DNA of 64,000 nucleotides from Cupriavidus necator. GTDB lineage: Bacteria; Pseudomonadota; Gammaproteobacteria; Burkholderiales; Burkholderiaceae. A model generated the notes under the pieces. That model did no database searches and was not told the DNA's origin. It saw only the letters and a list, made by a program, of their open reading frames with translations. Positions 31,491-41,105 of this stretch are shown piece by piece. The position numbers and the translations under genes are program-made. Position 1 is the first letter of the stretch. Each line of letters begins with the position of its first letter. The stretch is taken from contig CP074381.1 in the NCBI GenBank assembly GCA_022041995.1, positions 1 through 64,000 on the forward strand. Reading direction: 5' to 3'.

Positions 31491-32051
31491 TCAGCCCAGC
31501 ACCTTGGCCGCCGGCACCAGGCTGCGGTGCCACATGCCGTTGCCATGCGGGCTGAAGCCCGGCGGCGCGCCGCCTTGCCCTGCCACCAGCCCCGGCGCCA
31601 GCAGCGCGTGGCGGATACCGTGCGCGCGGCCCCAGTCGGCCAGCGTGGCGGAGCAGGCGTCAAGGCAGGCACGGCGGGTCCCGCCGTCCAGCCCGGGCTG
31701 CACCCACCACTCGATGCCGCAGGCGGCCAGGCCGGCAAGCTCCAGGCTCGGGAGCAGCGCCACCGGCAGGCACGCCAGCAGATCGTGCGGCGCCTGCGCG
31801 TCGTCCACCAGCAGGCAGATGCCGCGACCGGACTGGGCCAGCAGGTCGTCCAGCATCAGCCGGCGCGCGCGCGCGCCGGGCACCGGCAGCGGCTGAACCG
31901 TATCCAGCCAGGCCTCCAGCATGGCTGCGTCGGCACCCAGCCCGAGGCGTGCCAGGCCCTGCGGCGCGGGTGCGTCAGGACGATCCGGAACGGCTGGGGA
32001 GTCGGGGGAATCAGGGGCGGCAGGCATGGCGGGCAATGAGAGCGCCCGCAT
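31491..32051 (-). CDS. Unknown protein, about 186 residues
   Basis: I do not recognise this protein. The N-terminus is Pro/Ala/Asp-rich and low in complexity (about residues 8-32). A compact domain follows: RRLMLDDLLAQSGRGICLLV, GIEWWVQPGLDGGTRRACLD, then GFSPHGNGMWHRSL at the end. The GFxPHGNGMWHR ending and the preceding helix recall the last strand of GNAT acetyltransferases, but no CoA-binding Q/RxxGxG/A loop is seen, so this is only a hint. Translation may start at 32051 or at a second Met (32027); neither has a good ribosome binding site. G+C and codon use look native. Confidence 0.55.
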   Translation of the reverse strand: MRALSLPAMPAAPDSPDSPAVPDRPDAPAPQGLARLGLGADAAMLEAWLDTVQPLPVPGARARRLMLDDLLAQSGRGICLLVDDAQAPHDLLACLPVALLPSLELAGLAACGIEWWVQPGLDGGTRRACLDACSATLADWGRAHGIRHALLAPGLVAGQGGAPPGFSPHGNGMWHRSLVPAAKVLG

Positions 32052-32145
32052 TGTCGCATGTGGAGGATAGCCAGGTGATGCCGATGCGGCCTGGATGCCC
32101 CATGATGGGGCAAAAGCGCCACAGGAGGGGTCGGGAACCCCAAAT

Positions 32146-32179
32146 AAAAAAAGCGTTGCCGAGGATCACCCGGCAACGC
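32146..32179 (-). terminator. Rho-independent terminator of the second liv operon
   Basis: GCGTTGCCG-N9-CGGCAACGC followed on the minus strand by T7, about 165 bp past the livM stop. A separate small stem GCCCCA-TGA-TGGGGC lies near 32096-32110. Confidence 0.88.
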
Positions 32180-32344
32180 CCTTTATTTATAACGCTGCTA
32201 CCCGACACCGGGTGCGCGCCTGTCGTCTCCTCGCTTCCGCCTCCATTTAACCTGCGAAAACCGTATATGGAATGTAACGAAGCGGTGCATCGAGGACAAG
32301 CTAGAAAAAACCCTAGCCCCAGAATCGGGCATGTCGACCCGCAG

Positions 32345-33406
32345 TCACTCCTGCTTGCGTCCCGCGTGGCCCCCGAAGCGCGCCAGCAGCTCGCCCATGA
32401 TGCCACGGCGGAAAGTCAGCACGCAGATCACGAAGATCACGCCAGTCACCATCGTCACCGACTCGCCCAGCGTGCCGAACCAGGAGATGCCGGTGACCGA
32501 CGCCAGGAAGTTGCCGATGTCGCCCAGCTTGTTCTCCAGCGCGACCACCACGAAGGCGCCGACAATCGGACCCGACAATGTGCCCAGACCGCCGACCAGC
32601 GTCATCAGGATGACCGAACCCGACATCGACCAGTGCACGTCAGTCAGCGTCTCGAAGCCCAGCACCAGCGCCTTGATCGAGCCGGCCAGCCCCGACAGCG
32701 CCGCCGACAGCACGAAGGCGGTCAGCTTGAAGCGGTCGACGTCATAGCCCAGCGACACCGCGCGCGGCTCGTTCTCCTTGATCGCCTTCAGGATCTGGCC
32801 GAACGGCGAATGCACCGTGCGCACGATCAGCGCAAAGGCGGCCACGATGATCGCCAGCGCCACGTAGTACAGCGTCAGGTCGTCCGACAGCGGCAGCACC
32901 CCGAACAGCTTGCCGCGCGGGATGCCCTGCAGGCCGTCCTCGCCGCCGGTGAACGGCGCCTGCAGGCAGATAAAGAACAGCATCTGCGCCAGCGCCAGCG
33001 TGATCATCGAGAAGTAGATGCCCTGCCGGCGGATGGCCAGCGAACCCACCACGTAGCCGATCAGCGCGCCCGTGCCGGTGCCCAGGATCAGGCCGATCTC
33101 CGGGGTCACGCCCCAGACCTTCATGGCATGGCCGGCGGCGTAGCCAGCGCCGCCGAAGAAGGCCGCATGGCCGAACGACAGCAGCCCGGTATAGCCGATC
33201 AGCAGGTTGAATGCGCACGCAAACAGCGCGAAACACAGCACCTTGAGCACGAACACCGGATACGCGCCGGCCAGCGGCGCGGCCACCAGTGCCAGCAGCA
33301 GCAATCCGTACAACAGTTTCTTCTGCACGCCTTGTCCCTTTCCTGCGTTGCCCGCGTTGCCCGCCACCGTGGATGGCGTCGATGATGTGGAGGGTGCGCT
33401 CATCAC
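32345..33406 (-). CDS. livM: HAAT-family ABC transporter permease LivM (system 2)
   Basis: A 353-residue permease. After a Ser/Thr/Gly-rich N-terminal tail come about nine membrane helices, with LLIGYTGLLSFGHAAFFGGA and the coupling loop IKENEPRAVSLGYDVDRFKL, both classic LivM. Its start overlaps the livH stop as ATGATG, so translation is coupled. It is the last gene of the operon, ahead of a strong terminator. It is not fused to an ATPase, unlike system 1. Confidence 0.92.
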   Translation of the reverse strand: MMSAPSTSSTPSTVAGNAGNAGKGQGVQKKLLYGLLLLALVAAPLAGAYPVFVLKVLCFALFACAFNLLIGYTGLLSFGHAAFFGGAGYAAGHAMKVWGVTPEIGLILGTGTGALIGYVVGSLAIRRQGIYFSMITLALAQMLFFICLQAPFTGGEDGLQGIPRGKLFGVLPLSDDLTLYYVALAIIVAAFALIVRTVHSPFGQILKAIKENEPRAVSLGYDVDRFKLTAFVLSAALSGLAGSIKALVLGFETLTDVHWSMSGSVILMTLVGGLGTLSGPIVGAFVVVALENKLGDIGNFLASVTGISWFGTLGESVTMVTGVIFVICVLTFRRGIMGELLARFGGHAGRKQE

Positions 33407-34287
33407 TTCTCCTTCCCGAACAGCCCGGCCGGGCGCAGCAGCAGCACGATCACCATGATGAAGAACACCACGGTCGACGACGCTTCAGGATAGAACACCT
33501 TGGTCAGCCCCTCGACCACGCCCAGCCCCAGGCCGGTCAGGATCGAGCCCATGATCGAACCCATGCCGCCGATCACCACCACCGCAAACACGATGATGAT
33601 CAGGTTCTGCCCCATCAGCGGCGAGATCTGGATCACCGGCGCCGCCAGCACGCCCGCGAACGCGGCCAGCGCGACGCCGAAGCCGTAGGTCAGCGTCACC
33701 ATCAGCGGCACGTTGACGCCGAAGGCCTCGACCATCTTGGGGTTCTCGGTGCCGGCGCGCAGGTAGGCGCCCAGCTTGGTCTTCTCGATCACGTACCAGG
33801 TGGCGAAGCAAACCACCAGCGACGCCACCACGACCCACGCGCGGTAGTTGGGCAGGATCATGAAGCCCAGGTCGGTCGCGCCCTGCAGCGCGTCCGGCGT
33901 CGAGTACGGCAGGCCCGACACGCCGTAGATCGAGCGGAAGATGCCCTCGATCACCAGCGTGATGCCCAGCGTCAGCAGCAGGCCGTAGATATGGTCGAGC
34001 TTGTAGATCCAGCGCAGCATGGTCTTCTCGATCACCACGCCCAGCGCGGCGACGACCAGAGGCGACAGCAGCAGCATGATCCAGTAGTTCAGCCCGGCGT
34101 ACTCCATGCCCATCCAGGCCAGCACCGCGCCCAGCATGAAGAGCGCGCCGTGCGCGAAATTGATGACGTTGAGCAGGCCGAAGATAACCGCCAGGCCCAG
34201 GCTCAGCATCGCATAGAAGGCGCCGTTGACCAGCCCCAGCAATAGCTGGGAAAGCATGGCCGGCAAGGGTATTCCGAAGATGTCCAT
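33403..34287 (-). CDS. livH: HAAT-family ABC transporter permease LivH (system 2)
   Basis: A 294-residue permease. LGLVNGAFYAMLSLGLAVIF, LLNVINFAHGALFMLGAVLA and AFGVNVPLMVTLTYGFGVAL are standard LivH elements. The chosen start MDIFGIPLPAMLSQ at 34287 fits the usual N-terminus; the open frame upstream is not conserved in character. It is preceded by the binding-protein gene (165-bp gap) and overlaps livM. Confidence 0.92.
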   Translation of the reverse strand: MDIFGIPLPAMLSQLLLGLVNGAFYAMLSLGLAVIFGLLNVINFAHGALFMLGAVLAWMGMEYAGLNYWIMLLLSPLVVAALGVVIEKTMLRWIYKLDHIYGLLLTLGITLVIEGIFRSIYGVSGLPYSTPDALQGATDLGFMILPNYRAWVVVASLVVCFATWYVIEKTKLGAYLRAGTENPKMVEAFGVNVPLMVTLTYGFGVALAAFAGVLAAPVIQISPLMGQNLIIIVFAVVVIGGMGSIMGSILTGLGLGVVEGLTKVFYPEASSTVVFFIMVIVLLLRPAGLFGKEK

Positions 34288-34451
34288 CGCGGAGTGCCGT
34301 TGATACCGCCGTTGTATGGCGGGGATTGCTGCGGTTGGTGCCAGGTAATGCGAACGCTGCGGCGAACACCGTTGGCGAACACCGCAGCAAAGAACCGCGT
34401 CCGATGCCGGCGGCACGCAGGTGGCGCGCCGCCGGCAGAACTCACATCAGC

Positions 34452-35660
34452 TTATTTCTTCAGCATGGCGCACTTCGACTCGGCCACCGTGGTGAAGGCC
34501 TGGTCGCCCGGAATGGTCGCGACCACCTTCAGGTAGTCCCACGGCTTCTTCGACTCTGCCGCGGTCTTCACCTGCATCAGGTACATGTCGTGGATGCCAC
34601 GGCCGTCCTGGCGGATATAGCCCTTGGTGTAGAAGTCGTTGATCTTCATCTTCTTCAACTCGGCCATGACCTTGTCCGGATCGTCGGTCTTGGCGGCTTC
34701 CACCGCCTTCAGGTAGGTGCTGGCCGCCGAGTAGTCCGCCGCCTGCAAGCTGCTCGGCATCTTCTTCATCTTGCCGAAGAAGCGGTTGGCGAACTTGCGG
34801 GTGTCGTCGTTCATGTCCCAGTACCAGCTGTCGGTCATCAGCAGGCCTTCGGTGTTCTTCAGCCCGAGGCTGTGCACATCATTGATGAACATCAGCAGGC
34901 CGGCGATCTTCATCGTCTTGGTGATGCCGAATTCCTTGGCCGCCTTGATCGAGTTGATGGTGTCGCCGCCGGCGTTGGCCAGGCCCAAAATCTGCGCCTT
35001 GGACGACTGCGCCTGCAGCAGGAACGACGAGAAGTCCGATGCCGACAGCGGATGGCGCACCTGGCCCGCAACCGTGCCGCCGTTGGCCTTGACCACCGCC
35101 GCGGTGTCGCTTTCCAGCGAATGGCCGAAGGCGTAGTCGGCGGTCAGGAAGAACCACGACTTGCCGCCCTGCTTGACCACCGCGCTGCCGGTGCCCTTGG
35201 CCAGCGCCACCGTGTCATAGGCGTAGTGCACCGTGTACGGTGAGCACTCTTCGTTGGTCAGGCGCGCCGTGCCGGCGCCGATGTTGATGTAGACGCGCTT
35301 CTTCTCCGAGGCCACCTTGTTCATGGCCAGTGCGGTGCCGGAGTTGGTGCCGCCCAGCAGCATGTCCAGGCCCTGCTGGTCCATCCATTCGCGCGCCTTC
35401 GAGGCGGCGATGTCGGCCTTGTTCTGGTGGTCGGCCGAGACGATTTCAATCGGCTTGCCCAGCACCTTGCCGCCGCGGTCCTCGACTGCCATCTTGATGG
35501 CTTCCAGGCCGCCGGGGCCGTCGATGTCGGCGTACAGGCCCGACATGTCGGTGATATAGCCGATCTTCACGGTGTCGCCCGACACCTGGGCAACGGCGCT
35601 GAAGGAAACCGCACCCATGGCAATGGCCGCCGTCGCGGCCGCGAGCCGAGTCTTTTTCAT
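34452..35660 (-). CDS. HAAT-family periplasmic binding protein (system 2)
   Basis: A 402-residue binding protein. The signal peptide [20 protein letters not shown] runs to AVA before [20 protein letters not shown]. The subfamily with [20 protein letters not shown] and [20 protein letters not shown] is common in Cupriavidus and often serves aromatic or short organic acids rather than leucine, so the substrate is open. The start at 35660 has AGGAGAC upstream. It lies between livF and livH of the same cluster. Confidence 0.9.
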   Translation of the reverse strand: MKKTRLAAATAAIAMGAVSFSAVAQVSGDTVKIGYITDMSGLYADIDGPGGLEAIKMAVEDRGGKVLGKPIEIVSADHQNKADIAASKAREWMDQQGLDMLLGGTNSGTALAMNKVASEKKRVYINIGAGTARLTNEECSPYTVHYAYDTVALAKGTGSAVVKQGGKSWFFLTADYAFGHSLESDTAAVVKANGGTVAGQVRHPLSASDFSSFLLQAQSSKAQILGLANAGGDTINSIKAAKEFGITKTMKIAGLLMFINDVHSLGLKNTEGLLMTDSWYWDMNDDTRKFANRFFGKMKKMPSSLQAADYSAASTYLKAVEAAKTDDPDKVMAELKKMKINDFYTKGYIRQDGRGIHDMYLMQVKTAAESKKPWDYLKVVATIPGDQAFTTVAESKCAMLKK

Positions 35661-35734
35661 CTCTATGTCTCCTGATTTGCGGCGGCGTGCGCGCCACCCG
35701 TTCCTGCCAAATATCAACCCATGATCCGTGCGGA

Positions 35735-36472
35735 TCAGACCCCGAGCAGTTCGTGCAGCACCGGCATCTTGGCCTGCAGCTCATTGGCCGCGAAGCGCTC
35801 GACGATGCTGCCGTGCTCCATCACGTAGAAGCGGTCCGCCAGCGGCGCGGCAAAGCGGAAGTTCTGCTCCACCATCACCACCGTGTACCCCTTCTGCTTG
35901 AGCATCAGGATCATGCGCGCAAGCGCCTGCACGATCACCGGTGCCAACCCCTCCGAGATTTCATCGAGCAGCAGCAGGTTCGCGCCGGTGCGCAGGATGC
36001 GCCCGACCGCCAGCATCTGCTGCTCGCCGCCGGAAAGACGCGTGCCCTGGCTCTGGCGGCGCTCCTTCAGGTTCGGGAACATCTCGTAGATATCGGTCTC
36101 GCTCATGCCCTTGCTGGTGTCGGCGCCCTTGAGCACCGGCGGCAGCATCAGGTTCTCTTCGCATGAGAGGCTGGAGAAGATCGCCCGCTCTTCGGGGCAA
36201 TAGCCAATGCCGTAGTGCGCGATCTTGTGCGTGGGCAGGCTGATGGTCTCGTGGCCATTGACCTTGATCGAGCCCTTGCGCGCGCCGGTCAGCCCCATGA
36301 TCGCGCGCAGCGTGGTGGTGCGCCCGGCGCCGTTGCGGCCCAGCAGCGTGACCACTTCGCCGCGGTTCACGGTCAGGTCCACGCCATGCAGGATGTGCGA
36401 TTCGCCGTACCAGGCGTGCAGGTCCTTGATCTCGAGCGCGGGTGTGTTGGCGGGTGTGTTCAATGAAGTCAT
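35735..36472 (-). CDS. livF: HAAT-family ABC ATPase LivF (system 2) with Arg in Walker A
   Basis: A 245-residue LivF-type ATPase with signature LSGGEQQMLAVGRIL and Walker B LLLLDEISEGLAP. The Walker A loop reads GRNGAGRTT: Arg51 stands where nearly all ABC ATPases have the phosphate-binding Lys. The codon is CGC, so it is not a one-base slip from AAG or AAA, and the reading frame is intact. Lys-to-Arg usually cripples hydrolysis, but the partner LivG has a normal site, so an asymmetric transporter is possible. It starts 21 bp after the livG stop. Confidence 0.9.
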   Translation of the reverse strand: MTSLNTPANTPALEIKDLHAWYGESHILHGVDLTVNRGEVVTLLGRNGAGRTTTLRAIMGLTGARKGSIKVNGHETISLPTHKIAHYGIGYCPEERAIFSSLSCEENLMLPPVLKGADTSKGMSETDIYEMFPNLKERRQSQGTRLSGGEQQMLAVGRILRTGANLLLLDEISEGLAPVIVQALARMILMLKQKGYTVVMVEQNFRFAAPLADRFYVMEHGSIVERFAANELQAKMPVLHELLGV

Positions 36473-36492
36473 GTGTTGTTCCCCCGGCCGTC

Positions 36493-37269
36493 TCAGTGCG
36501 CGCCCTGCAGTTCCGCGTCGGCGGTGCCCATGTAGGCCTCCATCACGCGCGGGTCCTTCGAGACTTCCGCATACGGGCCTTCGGCCAGGATCGCACCACG
36601 CTGCAGCACGGTGATCTTGTCAGCGATCGACGAGACCACGCTCATGTTGTGCTCCACCATCAGGATGGTGCGGCCCGCCGAGACCTTCTTGATCAGCTGC
36701 GTGACGCGGTCCACGTCTTCGTGGCCCATGCCCTGCGTGGGCTCGTCGAGCAGCATCAGCTCGGGCTCCATCGCCAGCGTGGTGGCAATCTCCAGCGCGC
36801 GCTTGCGGCCGTACGGCAGGTTCACCGTCAGCGTCTGCGCGAACTCGGTCAGGCCGACCTGTTCGAGCAGCTCCATGGCGCGGTCGTTGAGCACATCCAG
36901 CGAGCGCTCGCTGCGCCAGAACTGGTACGCCGTGCCGAGCTGCCGCTGCAGCCCGATGCGCACGTTCTCCATCACCGTCAGGTGCGGAAATACCGCCGAG
37001 ATCTGGAACGAACGGATCACGCCGCGCCGCGCGATCTGCGCGGGCTTTTCTCGGGTGATGTCGATGCCGTTGAAAAGGATGGTGCCGGTGGTCGGCTCCA
37101 GGAACTTGGTGAGCAGGTTGAAGCAGGTCGTCTTGCCGGCGCCGTTGGGCCCGATCAACGCATGGATCGACCCGCGGCGCACCCGCAGGCTGACGTCGCT
37201 CACCGCCGTGAACCCCTTGAACTCCTTGGTGAGGTTCCGCGTTTCCAGGATGGTTTCCTGCTGGTTCAT
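36493..37269 (-). CDS. livG: HAAT-family ABC ATPase LivG (system 2)
   Basis: A 258-residue LivG-type ATPase with a normal Walker A (GPNGAGKTTCFN), Walker B ELMLLDEPTQGMGHED and H-loop VEHNMSVV. The signature region reads LPYGRKRALEIATTLA, the usual degenerate LivG form. It heads the second liv cluster (livG-livF-binding protein-livH-livM), an order in which the ATPases come first. Confidence 0.93.
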   Translation of the reverse strand: MNQQETILETRNLTKEFKGFTAVSDVSLRVRRGSIHALIGPNGAGKTTCFNLLTKFLEPTTGTILFNGIDITREKPAQIARRGVIRSFQISAVFPHLTVMENVRIGLQRQLGTAYQFWRSERSLDVLNDRAMELLEQVGLTEFAQTLTVNLPYGRKRALEIATTLAMEPELMLLDEPTQGMGHEDVDRVTQLIKKVSAGRTILMVEHNMSVVSSIADKITVLQRGAILAEGPYAEVSKDPRVMEAYMGTADAELQGAH

Positions 37270-37621
37270 GTCTCCTGCCCGCCCTCTTGCTGAACTGCCG
37301 GGGTGATGCCCGGCACTGACAATGGTCCGAACCGGCCTGGTAGGCCCTTGCTGCCGCTTGTTCCGTCAGGCTGGCCGTGGTTGCGGCCCTGCTGCGGCTT
37401 TCTGTTCAGGTGCGGGGCGGCTCCCGCGCAGGTTGCGGCGATGGCGTTGATGTGCTGCCGACGCACCCTGTGAGGCGTCTATTGTGTGCGCCTGTTGCAT
37501 CGCAAAACATCGGGGTTTGCACTATGAAACATGAACCAAGTGTCAGTTTTTTTGCAAGCGCACATGAGCAGGCCGCGCCACTTGGTCACGGCCCCGCCCG
37601 CGACCAAGTGGCGCGCTCATG
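37270..37621. other. Gap between the second liv cluster and hpdH
   Basis: A 352-bp gap with no gene. It holds the long hairpin at the hpdH 3' end, a T7 tract readable on the plus strand (about 37549-37555), and presumably the promoter of the livG operon. Confidence 0.5.
37575..37614 (-). terminator. Long hairpin directly after the hpdH stop
   Basis: Perfect 13-bp stem GCGCCACTTGGTC / GACCAAGTGGCGC with a 14-base loop, 8 bp past the stop. There is no T run on the minus strand, so it may protect the mRNA end or need Rho, rather than be a classic terminator. Confidence 0.55.
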
Positions 37622-39307
37622 TCAGGCGCCTGCGGCGGCTGCAGCCGGCGCCGGCTGCACCCATACTTCCGCCGCCGCCAGGCCCTGCCGGCGGTCTTCG
37701 CGGATCAGGTCGCTGGCGCGCTCGGCAATCATGATGGTCGGCGAATTGGTGTTGCCCGACGTGATCAGCGGCATCACCGAGGCATCGACCACGCGCAGGC
37801 CGTCGATGCCCAGCACGCGCAGGCGATGGTCGACCACGGCCATCGGGTCGTCGGCGCGGCCCATCTTGCAGGTGCCCACCGGGTGGAAGATGGTGGTGCC
37901 GATATTGCCGGCCGCTTCGGCCAGTTGTTCGTCGGTCTGGAATGCCGGACCCGGCAGCCATTCCTCGGGCCGGTACGGCGCCAGCGCCGGCGATGCCACG
38001 ATACGGCGCGTGAGCCGGATGGAGTCCGCCGCGACTTTCCGATCCTCGTCGGTCGCCAGGTAATTCGGCGCGATCACCGGCGCCTGGCGGAAATCCGCGC
38101 TGCCGGCATGCACGCTGCCGCGCGATGTCGGCCGCAGGTTGCAGGCACTCGCGGTAAAGGCATTGAACGCATGCAGCGGGTCGCCGAACTTGTCCAGCGA
38201 CAAGGGCTGCACGTGGTACTCCACGTTCGGCCGCGCCTGCGACGGGTCCGAGCGCGCAAAGGCGCCCAGCTGCGACGGCGCCATGCTCATCGGCCCGCTC
38301 TGGTTGAAGGCGTACTGCACGCCGATGCAGAACTTGCCCCACAGGCTCGCGGCGCGCGTGTTGAGCGTGCGCACGCCGCTGACCTTCACCACGGAGCGCA
38401 GCTGCAGGTGGTCCTGCAGGTTCTCGCCCACGCCGGGCAGCGCATGGCGCACCGGGATACCCAGCGCCTGCAGGCGCTCGGCCTGGCCGATGCCCGACAG
38501 CTCCAGCAGCTGCGGCGTATTGACCGCGCCCGCGGCCAGGATCACTTCCTGCGTGGCCGCCGCCGTGTGCGGCCGGCCGCCGCCGATATAGTTCACGCCG
38601 GTGCAGCGGCGCCCGTCGAAGGTCAGCCCGCTCACCTGCGCCCCGGTGACAACGGTCAGGTTGGGACGCTCCGACGCACGCCGCAGGAAGGCCTTGGCCG
38701 TGTTCCAGCGGATGCCGCGGCGCTGGTTCACTTCGAAATAGCCCACGCCGAAGTTGTCGCCGCGGTTGAAATCCTCCGTGCGCGGAATCCCCGCCTCTTC
38801 AGCGGCATCGGCAAAGCGTTCCAGGATGTCCCAGCGCAGCCGCTGGCCTTCCACGCGCCATTCGCCGCCGGCGCCATGGAATTCGCTCGGGCCGCGGTGG
38901 TGGTCCTCGCTGCGCTTGAACAGCGGCAGCACATTGTCCCAGCGCCAGCCATCGTCGCCGGTCAGCCGCGCCCACTCGTCATAATCCTCGCGCTGGCCAC
39001 GCATATAGATCATGCCGTTGATCGACGAGCAACCGCCCAGCACGCGCCCGCGCGGATAGCCCAGCGAACGGCCGTTCAGCCCCGCCTCGGCCTCGGTGCG
39101 ATAGAGCCAGTCGGTGCGCGGGTTGCCGATGCAGTACAGGTAGCCCACCGGAATATGGATCCAGTGGTAGTCGTCCTTGCCGCCGGCCTCCAGCAGCAGC
39201 ACGTTGACGTCCGCATCCTGCGTCAGGCGGTTCGCCAGGACACAGCCGGCCGAACCGGCCCCCACGATGATGTAGTCGAATGTCTCTGTCGCTGTTCTTG
39301 TCATCAT
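37622..39307 (-). CDS. hpdH: GMC-family FAD dehydrogenase, probable 3-hydroxypropionate dehydrogenase
   Basis: A 561-residue GMC oxidoreductase. The FAD motif VGAGSAGCVLANRL lies at the N-terminus, GGCSSINGMIYMRGQ is GMC signature 1, GAVNTPQLLELSGIG is signature 2, and FHPVGTCKMG plus the C-terminal TSGNTNSPTIMIAERA carry the active-site residues. The family includes choline dehydrogenase, but the gene sits 9 bp downstream of mmsA with a divergent LysR gene. That is the arrangement described for 3-hydroxypropionate breakdown in Cupriavidus necator and Pseudomonas denitrificans, where HpdH oxidises 3-hydroxypropionate to malonate semialdehyde. The function rests on this context. Confidence 0.75.
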   Translation of the reverse strand: MMTRTATETFDYIIVGAGSAGCVLANRLTQDADVNVLLLEAGGKDDYHWIHIPVGYLYCIGNPRTDWLYRTEAEAGLNGRSLGYPRGRVLGGCSSINGMIYMRGQREDYDEWARLTGDDGWRWDNVLPLFKRSEDHHRGPSEFHGAGGEWRVEGQRLRWDILERFADAAEEAGIPRTEDFNRGDNFGVGYFEVNQRRGIRWNTAKAFLRRASERPNLTVVTGAQVSGLTFDGRRCTGVNYIGGGRPHTAAATQEVILAAGAVNTPQLLELSGIGQAERLQALGIPVRHALPGVGENLQDHLQLRSVVKVSGVRTLNTRAASLWGKFCIGVQYAFNQSGPMSMAPSQLGAFARSDPSQARPNVEYHVQPLSLDKFGDPLHAFNAFTASACNLRPTSRGSVHAGSADFRQAPVIAPNYLATDEDRKVAADSIRLTRRIVASPALAPYRPEEWLPGPAFQTDEQLAEAAGNIGTTIFHPVGTCKMGRADDPMAVVDHRLRVLGIDGLRVVDASVMPLITSGNTNSPTIMIAERASDLIREDRRQGLAAAEVWVQPAPAAAAAGA

Positions 39308-39316
39308 CGTTGCCGG

Positions 39317-40876
39317 TTATTTCGCCACCGGCATGGTGAACTCAGCGCCCTTGGCGATCGAATCCGGCCAGCGCTGCATCACGCTCTTGTAGCGCGTGTA
39401 GAAACGCACGCCCTCTTCGCCATAGGCATGGTGGTCGCCGAACAGCGAGCGCTTCCACCCGCCGAACGAATGCCACGCCATTGGCACCGGAATGGGCACG
39501 TTGATGCCGACCATGCCGATCTGGATCTGCCGCGCGAACGCACGCGCGATGCCGCCGTCGCTGGTGTAGCACGACACGCCGTTGCCGTACTCGTGCGCAT
39601 TGATCAGCGCCACCGCTTCGGCAAAGTCATGCACGCGCACCACCGACAGCACCGGACCGAAGATCTCTTCCTTGTAGATCGTCATGTCGGGCTTGACGTG
39701 GTCGAACAAGGTGCCGCCGACATAGAAGCCCTTCTCATGGCCTGGCACGGTGTGACCGCGGCCATCAGTGACCAGCGTCGCGCCCTCTTGCACGCCCTTG
39801 GCGATATAGCCCTCCACCTTCGCCTTGTGCGCAGCGGTCACCAGCGGACCCATCTCGGCATCGGACTCCATGCCGTTGCGGATCTTCAGCGAGCTCGCGC
39901 GTTCGGCGAGCCGCGGCACCAGCTTGTCGGCCACATCGCCCACCGCCACCGCGACCGAGATCGCCATGCAGCGCTCGCCGGCCGAACCATAGGCCGCGCC
40001 AATCAATGCATCGACCGCCTGGTCGAGATCGGCATCGGGCATCACCACCAGGTGGTTCTTGGCACCACCCAGCGCCTGCACCCGCTTGCCGTGCTTCGTC
40101 CCTTCCGTATAGATGTACTCCGCAATCGGCGTCGAACCGACGAACGACAGCGCCTGCACGTCCGGATGTGCGAGCAGCGCGTCCACGGCTTCCTTGTCGC
40201 CCTGCACCACATTGAACACGCCGTCGGGCAGGCCAGCCTGGCGCAGCAAATCGGCAATCAACAGGCTCGGCGACGGATCGCGCTCCGACGGCTTCAGCAC
40301 GAAGGTATTGCCGCACGCCAGCGCCACCGGGAACATCCACATCGGCACCATCACCGGGAAGTTGAACGGCGTGATGCCCGCCACCACGCCCAGCGGCTGG
40401 CGCAGGTTCCAGTTGTCGATGCCGCCGCCGATGTTGTCGGTGAAATCGGTCTTGAGCAGGTTGGGGATGCCGCAGGCAAATTCCACCACCTCGATGCCGC
40501 GCGTGACTTCGCCCCTGGCGTCCGAGAACACCTTGCCGTGCTCGCGCGTGATCAGCGCGGCCAGGTCGTCGTGGTGCTGGTCGAGCAGCTCCTTGAACTT
40601 GAACAGGATGCGCGCGCGGCGCAGCGGCGGAGTGTCGGCCCAGGCGGGGAATGCGGCCTGGGCGGCGGCGACGGCATCGGCCACGTCCTGCGCGGTGGCC
40701 AGTGCCACGCGTGCTGCGACTTCGCCGGTGGCGGGGTTATAAATATCGGCCAGACGCTGCGATGCGCCGCGTGTCTGCCGGCCTGCGATGCTATGGCCGA
40801 TGATGGTCTGCACCGCGCTGGCTTCTGCAAGGATGTCTTCCACTTCCGCTCCTGAATGCTGGGTCGCTGACGGCAT
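39317..40876 (-). CDS. mmsA: CoA-acylating (methyl)malonate-semialdehyde dehydrogenase MmsA
   Basis: A 519-residue NAD-dependent aldehyde dehydrogenase that turns methylmalonate semialdehyde into propionyl-CoA, or malonate semialdehyde into acetyl-CoA, with loss of CO2. The motifs [33 protein letters not shown] and the active-site Cys in [11 protein letters not shown] are MmsA-type. The start [18 protein letters not shown] at 40876 is a little upstream of the conserved core; a shorter form is possible. With hpdH it would complete the path from 3-hydroxypropionate to acetyl-CoA. Confidence 0.9.
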   Translation of the reverse strand: MPSATQHSGAEVEDILAEASAVQTIIGHSIAGRQTRGASQRLADIYNPATGEVAARVALATAQDVADAVAAAQAAFPAWADTPPLRRARILFKFKELLDQHHDDLAALITREHGKVFSDARGEVTRGIEVVEFACGIPNLLKTDFTDNIGGGIDNWNLRQPLGVVAGITPFNFPVMVPMWMFPVALACGNTFVLKPSERDPSPSLLIADLLRQAGLPDGVFNVVQGDKEAVDALLAHPDVQALSFVGSTPIAEYIYTEGTKHGKRVQALGGAKNHLVVMPDADLDQAVDALIGAAYGSAGERCMAISVAVAVGDVADKLVPRLAERASSLKIRNGMESDAEMGPLVTAAHKAKVEGYIAKGVQEGATLVTDGRGHTVPGHEKGFYVGGTLFDHVKPDMTIYKEEIFGPVLSVVRVHDFAEAVALINAHEYGNGVSCYTSDGGIARAFARQIQIGMVGINVPIPVPMAWHSFGGWKRSLFGDHHAYGEEGVRFYTRYKSVMQRWPDSIAKGAEFTMPVAK

Positions 40877-41045
40877 GCGGCTTGCCCGATCTTTGCGTCT
40901 GGTGAAGACGCTGGCGCAAGCATGCGCCAGTCTCGCACTGGCGTCGATGCCGCGCCGCACAAGGCGTACCGGGCCGTATTGAGCGCAAGCTTGGTGCAGT
41001 TGCGCGGCCCCGTCCAATGATTTATTGTCAATCGCAATATAAGCC

Positions 41046-41061
41046 GCGCAAAATATTGCGC
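41046..41061. promoter_or_regulatory. Palindromic operator candidate between mmsA and the LysR gene
   Basis: GCGCAAAATATTGCGC is a perfect 6-bp inverted repeat around AATA, 45 bp before the LysR start. It has the size and place of a LysR-type recognition site. A second part-match, ATTG-N7-CAAT, lies about 20 bp nearer to mmsA. Confidence 0.55.
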
Positions 41062-41105
41062 TGCACCACACACGCTCCCGCGCCACCTTTCGCCCCGACA
41101 CTGCC

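Noticed and set aside
37619..40855. Long plus-strand open frame opposite hpdH and mmsA
   Set aside because: Low-complexity, Arg/His-rich product without motifs, explained by codon bias of the two minus-strand genes.
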